From Nitrincola alkalilacustris (GTDB taxonomy: Bacteria; Pseudomonadota; Gammaproteobacteria; Pseudomonadales; Balneatricaceae), in contig NZ_WBOM01000004.1 in the NCBI RefSeq assembly GCF_008973755.1, forward strand, positions 372,001-436,000: a stretch of DNA of 64,000 bases, in the 5' to 3' direction. This document shows positions 1 to 7,541 of the stretch, piece after piece; positions within the stretch are counted from its first letter, which is position 1; the number at the start of each line of letters is the position of its first letter. The position numbers and the translations under genes are program-made. The notes beneath the pieces are model-generated. The model saw only the letters and a program-made list of their open reading frames with translations, was not told the origin of the DNA and did not search any database.

Positions 1-1
1 G

Positions 2-61
2 CCCGGCTATGCCAAGGCGATCCCGATTGCAATCGACAACCCTTACGACGATCTGACATGA
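2..61 (+). CDS. C-terminal end of an unidentified protein (5' truncated)
   Basis: The window opens inside an open frame that reads PGYAKAIPIAIDNPYDDLT and stops with TGA at 59-61. Only 19 residues are visible, which is too few to assign a family. The short gap to the lipoprotein start at 106 suggests the two could be cotranscribed. I cannot say what it does. Confidence 0.5.
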   Translation, partial: PGYAKAIPIAIDNPYDDLT

Positions 62-105
62 CATGTCGTTGGCGCCAAGGTGCCCGACAAACCCAGGGAG
101 ACAAG

Positions 106-507
106 ATGAAAAGGTTTATCACGCTATTTGCGTCAGTGTTGTTTCTGGCTGGCTGTGGCTCGATCAGTGTTCCGAAATCCAACATGGAGCGCGGCAGCTT
201 CTACAGTATCGATTTGCAAAAACTGGTTGTATGTCATCATATCGAGACCACCTGCCTGTCATTCAGCCTGATGGCATCCTATCATCGCCCTCTGGATGGT
301 ATAGCTGCTGAGTATGGCCAGACCACAATCCCAGGCCCGAACATCCCTCTCAACCTTGCCCGCCTGATGATCAACCCACCCGATCAGCGCTACAGTTCAG
401 AACAGCGAGGGGAAACAGGACGCTACTACCGCGTACCGATCAATGCCAGCACCAACAAGATCTGGGCAGGCCTGCGCGCAGCGGATGATAATCTGGCAAT
501 ACGTTAA
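106..507 (+). CDS. Small predicted lipoprotein of unknown function
   Basis: This 133-residue protein starts at ATG 106 behind a GGGAG Shine-Dalgarno at 96-100. The frame can be extended upstream to 58, but that extension is basic and lacks a ribosome site, so the later start is preferred. Residues 1-17 form a short signal peptide (MKRFITLFASVLFLAGC) ending in an LAGC lipobox, so the mature protein should be lipidated on Cys17 and anchored in the cell envelope. The rest has no motif I recognise. It ends 7 bp before the convergent yjjV stop codon, and no terminator hairpin fits between them. Confidence 0.7.
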   Translation: MKRFITLFASVLFLAGCGSISVPKSNMERGSFYSIDLQKLVVCHHIETTCLSFSLMASYHRPLDGIAAEYGQTTIPGPNIPLNLARLMINPPDQRYSSEQRGETGRYYRVPINASTNKIWAGLRAADDNLAIR

Positions 508-514
508 GCCTTGG

Positions 515-1285
515 TCAAAGCCGCAGAAGCGACTTCGCGGTCTGGCTGGTCACACAACTGATCAGATCCATTTCACATTGCCGCAGCTCTGCCATGAGCG
601 CGGCAACCCTGGCCACCTGCGCCGGGAAATTAGGCTGCCCCCGAAAGCCCTCCAGCGGCATGTCAGGTGCGTCGGTTTCCAGTACCAGCCACTCCAGCGG
701 CAGCTCACTGGCCAGTCTGCGCAACTTGGTCGCACGATCGTAAGTCATGGCACCACCAAAACCCAAGCGGAAACCCAACTCAGCATATTGCCGCGCCTGC
801 TGCTGACTACCTGAAAAAGCATGCACTATTCCACCTCGCTTCAGCGGTATCCGACGCAACTGCTTCAGCACCTCATCATGCGCCTTGCGCACATGCAGCA
901 GCACTGGAAGGTCATGCCGTTGCGCCAGCAGCAACTGTAGCCTGAAAAGATCAATCTGGCGCTCGGGCTGTGCATCCTGAATAAAGAAATCCAGCCCAAT
1001 TTCACCCACAGCAACCACACCCGATGTGGCCTGCAGATACTGCTCAAGACTGTCAGTATCACACTCCTGATGCTGTGCCATAAAGCAGGGATGCAGTCCC
1101 AGGGCAGGCTTGATGAGATCTGGATATTCCCGACTCAACGACAGCACACGTTCGAAGTGCTCCACCGTCACGCCCGGCACGATAATCGTCTCGATACCCA
1201 CTTCGCGGGCAGCCGCAATCGCCTGCTCACGCCAGGAGTCAAACTCGGGAAAATCTAGATGGCAATGGGTATCGATCAGTGACAT
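515..1285 (-). CDS. yjjV: TatD-family metal-dependent hydrolase (YjjV type)
   Basis: A 256-residue TatD-family hydrolase of usual length. The N-terminal DTHCHLD motif (residues 5-11) supplies the first metal-binding histidines. GEIGLDF near residue 100, H-V-R-K near 133 and ETDAPD near 205 are the other TatD metal/catalytic blocks. The family consists of TIM-barrel phosphoesterases/DNases, and YjjV is the Escherichia coli paralogue encoded near prfC. Here it lies directly downstream of prfC on the same strand (58 bp gap), which supports the YjjV assignment and cotranscription. The true substrate is not known from sequence. Confidence 0.85.
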   Translation of the reverse strand: MSLIDTHCHLDFPEFDSWREQAIAAAREVGIETIIVPGVTVEHFERVLSLSREYPDLIKPALGLHPCFMAQHQECDTDSLEQYLQATSGVVAVGEIGLDFFIQDAQPERQIDLFRLQLLLAQRHDLPVLLHVRKAHDEVLKQLRRIPLKRGGIVHAFSGSQQQARQYAELGFRLGFGGAMTYDRATKLRRLASELPLEWLVLETDAPDMPLEGFRGQPNFPAQVARVAALMAELRQCEMDLISCVTSQTAKSLLRL

Positions 1286-1296
1286 GCAATCAGTAT

Positions 1297-1320
1297 GGCA
1301 CAGGCCTTAAAGCCTGCGCC
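1297..1320 (-). other. Inverted repeat between prfC and yjjV
   Basis: GGCACAGGC (1297-1305) and GCCTGCGCC (1312-1320) pair over 9 bp in minus-strand RNA (one G-U pair) around a 6-nt loop. There is no T tract after it, so it is a poor intrinsic terminator. It may be an intercistronic processing or stability hairpin in a prfC-yjjV transcript. Confidence 0.35.
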
Positions 1321-1343
1321 ATATCGACAGGAACCCTCAAGCA

Positions 1344-2930
1344 TCAGTGCTCGCGGGTGGCACGGAAACGTACGTCTGGCCAGCGCTCTTCGGTCAGAGA
1401 GAGGTTGACACGTGTCGGTGCCAGATAGGTCAGAAGGTCTGATCCATCCAGCGCCAGATTTTCGTGCGCCTTGCGCCGCAGCTCCTCCAGCATCTTGTTA
1501 TCGCTGCACTCGACCCAGCGTGCTGTCTGAACACTGATCGGCTCATAGACACATTCAACCTTGTATTCGTCCTTGAGGCGATAAACCACCACTTCGAACT
1601 GCAACTGCCCGACCGCGCCCAGAATCAGGTCATTGTTTTTCAGCGGCATGAACAGCTGCACAGCCCCCTCTTCGGAGAGCTGCTTAAGACCTTTCTGCAA
1701 CTGCTTCATCTTCAGCGGGTCTTTCGGGCGCACACGACGAAACATTTCCGGGGCAAAGTGCGGAATACCAGTGAACTTGAGATTTTCACCTGAGGTAAAG
1801 GTATCGCCTATCTGAATCGTGCCATGGTTATGCAGACCGATAATATCGCCGGACCAGGCCTCTTCGACATTCTCACGCTCACCTGCGATAAACGTCACAG
1901 CGTCTGCAATACGCACCTCCTTGCCGGTACGCACATGCTTCATCTTCATACCGCGGGTATAGCTGCCGGAGCAGATGCGCATGAAGGCGATACGGTCACG
2001 ATGCTTGGGGTCCATATTCGCCTGTATCTTGAACACAAAACCGGTAAAGTTTGGCTCATCAGCCTCTACCGCGCGTGTTTCAGTCGGTCTTGCCGGTGGT
2101 GAGGGAGCCCACTCAACAAAGTTATCCAGCATTTCACGCACACCGAAGTTACCCAGGGCCGTCCCGAAGAATACCGGTGTCATGCGTCCTTCAATGTAAG
2201 CCTGCTGATCCCAGACATGAGTCGCACCGCGTACCAGCTCTATCTCATCAACAAAAGTGTCATATTCATCATCCAGCAAGGCCCGCGCTTCATCACTGTC
2301 GAGCCCCTGAATCCGCCGATCATCCTCAAGCATATGACCGCGCCCCTTGGTGTAGAGGTGCAGGGTATCGGTGTAGAGGTTATAAACCCCCTTGAAAAAG
2401 CCACCCATACCGATCGGCCAGTTGATTGGAGCCGCTTCAATCTTCAGCACCTCTTCTATCTCATCCAGCAGCTCTATCGGATCACGAATATCACGGTCCA
2501 GTTTGTTGACGAAGGAGAAGATCGGCGTGTCGCGCAGTCGGCAGACATCCATCAGTTTGATGGTGCGTTCCTCGACACCCTTGGCACCATCGACCACCAT
2601 CAGCGCAGAGTCCACAGCCGTCAGGGTACGATAGGTATCCTCAGAGAAATCCTCATGCCCCGGCGTGTCCAGCAGGTTCACCGTGCGACCATGATAGGGG
2701 AACTGCATCACTGATGAGGTGATGGAGATACCACGCTCCTGCTCCATTGTCATCCAGTCCGATGTGGCATGACGGTCGCTGCCACGACCCTTGACGGTAC
2801 CGGCTACCTGAATCAACTGCCCCAGAAGCAACAGTTTCTCGGTGATAGTGGTTTTACCGGCGTCCGGGTGCGAGATGATCGCAAAGGTGCGGCGTTTGCT
2901 GACTTCGGAAGGCGTTGCGCTGTTGCTCAT
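1344..2930 (-). CDS. prfC: Peptide chain release factor 3 (RF3)
   Basis: This translational GTPase recycles RF1/RF2 from the ribosome after peptide release. All G motifs are visible: SHPDAGKTT (G1), DTPGHEDF (G3) and NKLDR (G4). The length of 528 residues matches RF3 (529 in E. coli). The frame is open for 30 more codons to 3020, but the family N-terminus corresponds to [17 protein letters not shown], so ATG 2930 is chosen. The Shine-Dalgarno there is weak. It is first in a likely two-gene unit with yjjV. It has nothing obvious to do with the signalling block that begins upstream of it. Confidence 0.95.
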   Translation of the reverse strand: MSNSATPSEVSKRRTFAIISHPDAGKTTITEKLLLLGQLIQVAGTVKGRGSDRHATSDWMTMEQERGISITSSVMQFPYHGRTVNLLDTPGHEDFSEDTYRTLTAVDSALMVVDGAKGVEERTIKLMDVCRLRDTPIFSFVNKLDRDIRDPIELLDEIEEVLKIEAAPINWPIGMGGFFKGVYNLYTDTLHLYTKGRGHMLEDDRRIQGLDSDEARALLDDEYDTFVDEIELVRGATHVWDQQAYIEGRMTPVFFGTALGNFGVREMLDNFVEWAPSPPARPTETRAVEADEPNFTGFVFKIQANMDPKHRDRIAFMRICSGSYTRGMKMKHVRTGKEVRIADAVTFIAGERENVEEAWSGDIIGLHNHGTIQIGDTFTSGENLKFTGIPHFAPEMFRRVRPKDPLKMKQLQKGLKQLSEEGAVQLFMPLKNNDLILGAVGQLQFEVVVYRLKDEYKVECVYEPISVQTARWVECSDNKMLEELRRKAHENLALDGSDLLTYLAPTRVNLSLTEERWPDVRFRATREH

Positions 2931-3369
2931 TAACTGAAATCGTCCGGTGCTGTACAGATTGTGATACGTGGCGCTGAAGCATGCGGGCGGCTTCAGGCGA
3001 TAATCTGAGTGGTTATTCAAAAGTGGGGGCTATTTTCGCCGATCTGGAGATGATACACAATCAATAGGAAGGAATAGTGGAGCCTATTAAGATGCCTCTT
3101 CAGTTAAAGTGATAACCGGCAATTTAAAGGTAGCCAAGCCAACAGGTTACACGTCTAAAACCTTAGAACAGAGGCAGGTTTCTGCTATATTCATTTTATG
3201 TGAATAAAATCAGGAAATTCCATGAGTACTCTTGAAAGGGTTTAACAGGTCGAGGCCCCTGCAGGGTTGACCTAATAGTTTCAGGGCAACCAGCTGTGCA
3301 AATACCACAGATCATGAAAGCGATGCCGCTGGTGTTGTTTTTTACTCTACTGCCCAGAGAGCTAAATAG
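2931..3369. other. 439-bp divergent intergenic region between prfC and the first hybrid kinase
   Basis: No gene is visible. On the plus strand, TTAGAA and TATATT (3163-3191 region, 17-bp spacing) are a weak candidate promoter for the kinase. They are followed by a 7-codon frame, MSTLERV, at 3222-3245 with an AGGA-type ribosome site. A strong hairpin at 3247-3273 lies about 100 bp before the kinase start. An AT-rich segment around 3186-3212 carries the dyad ATTCA/TGAAT. Nothing resembling a tRNA was seen. Confidence 0.4.
3247..3273 (+). promoter_or_regulatory. Hairpin in the putative 5' leader of the first hybrid kinase
   Basis: AGGTCGA (3247-3253) pairs with TTGACCT (3267-3273), including one G-U pair. 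The interior CCCTGCAGGG (3257-3266) is itself palindromic. No T tract follows, so it is not a normal terminator. It is a candidate 5'-UTR structure. Confidence 0.3.
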
Positions 3370-6360
3370 ATGAGCATACCCCTCAGTGTACGAATTATCC
3401 TGCTCGTACTGTTCACCAGCGGTGCTCTTGTCGGTGGCATGCTGTTGACGTTGTATCAATTAAAAGTTACTGATTACGAGTTAGTGGTCGCAGAGCGTAA
3501 TGTCTCAGAGCTGAACCGCCTTTCAACTGAGCTTGAGCTCACACAGCAGCAGCGGGTACTTGGTCTGGAAGCCTTTGCTGCACGCCTGCTCACAGATGAT
3601 GGGGAATTGCGCAGTAATCGAGCACTGCAAACACTGCTACAGCAGCCCTCTGTCGCCAAGGATCTTTTTCCCGATGGGTTATTGGTGTTCGATGCAAATG
3701 CCACAGCTATTGCTGAAAGCCAATTCGTCCAAGGCCGATTGGGTACTAACTACGCAGACCGGCCACACTTTCGCCGCGCTGAAGAAACCAAAACATCAGT
3801 GATCTCAGAGCCAATTCTTGGTCGGGTTACTGGCTTGCCATTACTCTCATACGTACAGCCAATATTATCGGACGAAGGTGAGATACTTGCCTATGTCGGA
3901 GGCACTTTAGACCTGGCCAACACACCACTGCTGCAAGAGGATAGCCGCACTGAAACCGAGTCCAGCACGATAACCTTGATCATTGATCCAAGGCACCGCT
4001 TATTTGTATCCATGCGTAAGCGGTTTGATAAGCCTGAACCCCTGCCGGAAGTTGGCGTAGACCCATTAGTGGATGCTGCATTGTCGCTCACCACTGCCGG
4101 TAGATTGGTTGAGTACCAACAACAGCAATATCTGGTTGCCAGTTTGCAGCTGAAGTCTCCTGACTGGATCGTTTTGCGAGCCGTGCCATATAGTGAAGTC
4201 ATCGCACCCGCACGGGCATCCTTTCGGCAGTTCATACTGATCGCACTGATTTTAACCTTACTGGTTTTAGTGCTGGGCATCTGGCTCGCTCGCAACCTTA
4301 CTAAACCGATTGAAGAAATGACTCAACGCATCGACGAGATGGCTGACGATGGACGCATCGACGGTGGATTCAACGAAGCAGGCAACGCTGAAGTACAAGC
4401 TCTGGCTCGAGCCATGAACCGATTGGCCAAGGAGCAAAAAGCGGCCTACCTTTCGCTCCGAAAGGCAGAGCGTTTTTTGAGCAATGTGCTCGATTCCGCT
4501 TCGGAAATATCAATCATTGCAACCGACCCGGAAGGTGTGATCACGGCCTTCAATAAAGGCGCTGAAAGGATGCTGGGCTATGATGAGGCTGATCTGGTTG
4601 GCAAGCAAACGCCAGCTATACTGCATTTAGATGTCGAGGTTGAACAACGCTCCGCAGAGCTCAGCGAAGAGCTGGGGCGTTCAGTTGAAGGGTTTAGAGT
4701 GTTCATTGAAAAGCCGGAACAGGACGGCGCAGAGAAACACGAATGGACCTATGTGCACAAAGATGGTCGGCACATTCCAGTGTCGTTGGTCGTGACCACC
4801 ATGCGTAATGATGCTGGAAAGATTACAGGTTATCTCGGCATTGCCGAAGATATCTCTGAACGCAAACGCCTGGATAAAATGAAAAATGAGTTCATATCCA
4901 CTGTCAGCCATGAGCTGCGTACTCCGCTGACCTCTATTTCTGGCGCACTTGGCCTGCTCGTTGGCGGGAGCTTGGGGGAGCTTCCCGAAAAAGCTCAAAC
5001 ACTGCTTGATGTGGCTCATCGAAACAGCAAACGTTTGACGCATCTGATAAATGATCTGCTGGACATCGAAAAAATTGCAGCTGGCAAGTTGCATTTTGAC
5101 ATGCAAGTGCAGCACCTGATGCCCTTTGTTGAGCAGGTTCTGGAATCAAACCGCGACTATGGCAGCGACAGAGGTATTACGCTTGCATTATCAGCAAGTG
5201 TACCCGACGTCCTGATCCGCGTTGATAGCCAGCGCCTGACACAGGTTCTTGCCAACCTGCTATCCAATGCAATCAAATTTTCGCCTGATCAAGGAAAGGT
5301 AACGCTGAAGGCTGAAACAAGCGATGAAAAGGTCATTGTCAGCGTCATTGATAACGGGCCAGGCATCGCAGATTCGTTTCGAGGAAGGATATTTCAGCGG
5401 TTTTCTCAAGCGGACTCTTCAGATACTCGTGCAAAAGATGGCACCGGGCTAGGCTTGGCTATCTCTCGAGAACTGATCGAAAAGATGGGGGGGCGCATCG
5501 ATTTTGAATCCACTGAAGGCGAGGGCTCCCGCTTTTTCTTTGAATTGCCTTTAGTACATATGCATACAGAGACCTCTAATATTGTAAGATCAACAGCGGA
5601 TATAAAAGCCCCTCGAATTCTGGTCGTGGAGGATGACCGAGATGTCGCCAATCTTTTAAGCATGATGCTCAATACTGCGGGTTATCACGTGGATACAGTC
5701 TATAACGGCAACGATGCCCTAAGCAGCCTGCAGCAAACGCATTACGACCTGATCAGCCTGGATCTGATGCTGCCAGACATCAGTGGGCTTGAAATTATTC
5801 ACCTACTGAGAGATCAGCCGAAAACCGCCAATCTGCCCATTATCGTTGTCTCTGCAAAAATGGAAGAGGGTCGCCTGGAGATTAATGGAGATGTATCCAA
5901 TATCGATTGGCTGGCCAAGCCGATTGATCAGCATCGGCTACTTGACCTGGTAAAGGGGCAGATATTGGCCAAACAACATCATCATCCACGAATACTGCAT
6001 GTGGAAGACGATATCGACCTGCATGAAGTGATATATGCCATGGTCGGGGACCGATTCGATTTCAAAGTGGCACACACATTAAAAGCTGCAAGAAGTGCCC
6101 TGCAGCAGGAGTGGTTTGATGTTGTACTGCTCGATATAGGGCTGCCAGATGGCTCTGGATGGGATCTACTACCCGAAATACGTGCAAGGCAACCTGAGGC
6201 CAAGGTTGTCATACTGTCCGGTACTAACCTGACAAAGCAGGAGAACAAAATGATTGCAGCCGCACTTCTGAAGTCCCGACTATCAGTACAGCAGTTGCTT
6301 GATGGGATCAGCTTACGCATCAACAAGACACAATCAGCAAATGAACCAATAGAAGAGTAA
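3370..6360 (+). CDS. Membrane hybrid histidine kinase: Cache-HAMP-PAS-HisKA-HATPase-REC-REC
   Basis: A 996-residue inner-membrane sensor kinase. TM1 (about 8-30) and TM2 (about 288-308) flank a periplasmic double-Cache-like sensor. HAMP (309-360) and PAS (370-490) follow. HisKA carries the phospho-accepting His514 in STVSHELRTPLTS, and the ATPase N box LLSNAIKF lies near 630. The first receiver (748-865) has D755/D756, phospho-Asp798 (SLDLMLPD) and an AKP lysine. The second (874-985) has phospho-Asp922 but lacks the usual KP lysine motif near its end. It is the only kinase in the block on the plus strand and is probably transcribed alone. Its PAS-kinase core closely resembles that of the kinase at 46788-49187. 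The ligand is unknown. Confidence 0.9.
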   Translation: MSIPLSVRIILLVLFTSGALVGGMLLTLYQLKVTDYELVVAERNVSELNRLSTELELTQQQRVLGLEAFAARLLTDDGELRSNRALQTLLQQPSVAKDLFPDGLLVFDANATAIAESQFVQGRLGTNYADRPHFRRAEETKTSVISEPILGRVTGLPLLSYVQPILSDEGEILAYVGGTLDLANTPLLQEDSRTETESSTITLIIDPRHRLFVSMRKRFDKPEPLPEVGVDPLVDAALSLTTAGRLVEYQQQQYLVASLQLKSPDWIVLRAVPYSEVIAPARASFRQFILIALILTLLVLVLGIWLARNLTKPIEEMTQRIDEMADDGRIDGGFNEAGNAEVQALARAMNRLAKEQKAAYLSLRKAERFLSNVLDSASEISIIATDPEGVITAFNKGAERMLGYDEADLVGKQTPAILHLDVEVEQRSAELSEELGRSVEGFRVFIEKPEQDGAEKHEWTYVHKDGRHIPVSLVVTTMRNDAGKITGYLGIAEDISERKRLDKMKNEFISTVSHELRTPLTSISGALGLLVGGSLGELPEKAQTLLDVAHRNSKRLTHLINDLLDIEKIAAGKLHFDMQVQHLMPFVEQVLESNRDYGSDRGITLALSASVPDVLIRVDSQRLTQVLANLLSNAIKFSPDQGKVTLKAETSDEKVIVSVIDNGPGIADSFRGRIFQRFSQADSSDTRAKDGTGLGLAISRELIEKMGGRIDFESTEGEGSRFFFELPLVHMHTETSNIVRSTADIKAPRILVVEDDRDVANLLSMMLNTAGYHVDTVYNGNDALSSLQQTHYDLISLDLMLPDISGLEIIHLLRDQPKTANLPIIVVSAKMEEGRLEINGDVSNIDWLAKPIDQHRLLDLVKGQILAKQHHHPRILHVEDDIDLHEVIYAMVGDRFDFKVAHTLKAARSALQQEWFDVVLLDIGLPDGSGWDLLPEIRARQPEAKVVILSGTNLTKQENKMIAAALLKSRLSVQQLLDGISLRINKTQSANEPIEE

Positions 6361-6433
6361 GTGACTGAGTAGTTTTGATGCTGGCCTTTTCGGCAGGTGA
6401 TTTCTATAAAAACGCAGGAGTAAACGCTTCTAT

Positions 6434-6463
6434 TTGACAGCAGCAGTGCAGCAAACTTATTAA
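6434..6463 (+). promoter_or_regulatory. Candidate sigma-70 promoter for the DsrE-like gene
   Basis: A consensus -35 TTGACA (6434-6439) is followed after 18 bp by TATTAA (6458-6463) as -10. A very AT-rich tract continues to about 6500. The site lies 75 bp upstream of the start at 6539. Confidence 0.45.
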
Positions 6464-6538
6464 ATTAACTTATACTAATTTATATTATATAGATATACTA
6501 CTTGGGAATATCAAATATTGATCCTCAAGGAGATACCG

Positions 6539-6976
6539 ATGAAAAAGACACTTTCCACAACGGCACTTGCGCTGTCACTGATGTTGACTGGCATATCCTC
6601 ACTCCAGGCAGATGATCACGCCAAACAGGCACTCATAATCCTGACGAGTGAGTCACTGCAAACCCAGGGCATGGCCATGGTTCTGGGCAACGCCATGCAG
6701 TCAGCCGGGGCGCAGGTCGATGTACTGCTGTGCGACAAGGCCGGTGATCTGGCACTGAAAGCAACACAAAGCGAAAGCCTGAAGCCACAGGATGTTACCC
6801 CGGAGATGCTGCTGGGAAGGCTGATGCAAAATGGTGCCAATGTGAATGTCTGTGCCCTCTACCTGCCGAACAGTCCACATTCGAAAGAAGATCTGCGTGA
6901 TGGTATAGGGGCAGCCATGCCACCGGCTATCGGTGCGCAGATGCTTCAGGAAAATGTCAGGGTTTTCAGTTTCTGA
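6539..6976 (+). CDS. Exported DsrE/DsrF-like family protein
   Basis: A 145-residue protein starting at ATG 6539 with AAGGAG six bases upstream. Residues 1-25 form a Sec signal peptide with a likely cleavage before ADDHAKQ. The mature part (ALIILTS... VNVCALYLPN) matches the DsrE/DsrF/YchN fold, including the cysteine in VNVCALY that in family members takes part in sulfur relay or redox chemistry. Periplasmic DsrE-like proteins of unknown role are common in Gammaproteobacteria. It converges on the lone receiver gene (17 bp gap). Whether it joins the signalling pathways nearby is unknown. Confidence 0.75.
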   Translation: MKKTLSTTALALSLMLTGISSLQADDHAKQALIILTSESLQTQGMAMVLGNAMQSAGAQVDVLLCDKAGDLALKATQSESLKPQDVTPEMLLGRLMQNGANVNVCALYLPNSPHSKEDLRDGIGAAMPPAIGAQMLQENVRVFSF

Positions 6977-6993
6977 ACAAAAGCGAGTAATGA

Positions 6994-7410
6994 TTAACTG
7001 CCGGAGTCAGCAGATTCCGGTGGTTTCTGGGAGTACTTCTCCTTTACAGCCTTGATGATTTTGGCCACCTTCGCTGAGCTGAACGGCTTGACGATATAGC
7101 CATCAGCGCCAGCCTTGATTGCCCTCATGACCTGCTCTGAATCATCACTGCCACTGACAATGATCACAGCTGTTCCTGGATAGATTTGTTTTATCTGTTT
7201 GAGTACTTCAGTGCCGTGAATATCAGGCAACTCAAGATCCAGACAGACCAGCCAGGGCTTATGCTTATCCACCATCAACAGGGCATTCTCTCCATTGCCC
7301 GCTTCGCCGACTACCGCCCAGCCATTGGCTGAAATAATTGTACGGACTATATGGCGGATAGGCGCCTGATCATCCACGACCAGAATCCCTGCTTTTTCAG
7401 ACGGCTGCAT
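6994..7410 (-). CDS. Single-domain response regulator (CheY-like)
   Basis: A stand-alone receiver of 138 residues with the acidic pair in LVVDDQ, phospho-Asp58 in CLDLELPD, the S/T position in VIIVSGSD and the lysine in YIVKPF. No output domain follows, only a short polar tail. Two ATG codons are adjacent (7413 and 7410). AGGAG lies 5 bases before the second, which is preferred. It is the last gene of the long minus-strand series starting near 22811, so it may be a phosphate sink, an intermediate of a relay, or a protein-interaction regulator. The adjacent kinase (7542-10379) has no receiver of its own and is the obvious partner candidate. Confidence 0.88.
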   Translation of the reverse strand: MQPSEKAGILVVDDQAPIRHIVRTIISANGWAVVGEAGNGENALLMVDKHKPWLVCLDLELPDIHGTEVLKQIKQIYPGTAVIIVSGSDDSEQVMRAIKAGADGYIVKPFSSAKVAKIIKAVKEKYSQKPPESADSGS

Positions 7411-7541
7411 CATTACTCCTGATACAAGGTTTCATAGCATGGGCTATCATATCATGTGAACGAGAACAAACTGACTGGACTTTAGATTGAAACCACCACT
7501 GCTTTGAGCTTTCATAAGAGCTCAACAGGGTCAAAACCAAC

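Noticed and set aside
2931-3020. N-terminal extension of RF3 to 3020
   Set aside because: The extra 30 residues are not part of the RF3 family, and ATG 2930 gives the standard length.
3270-3310. Possible c-di-GMP (GEMM) riboswitch, because of CAGGGCAACC upstream of a signalling gene
   Set aside because: The conserved GAAA tetraloop and the GACGCAAAGCCTCCGG half of the GEMM core are absent.
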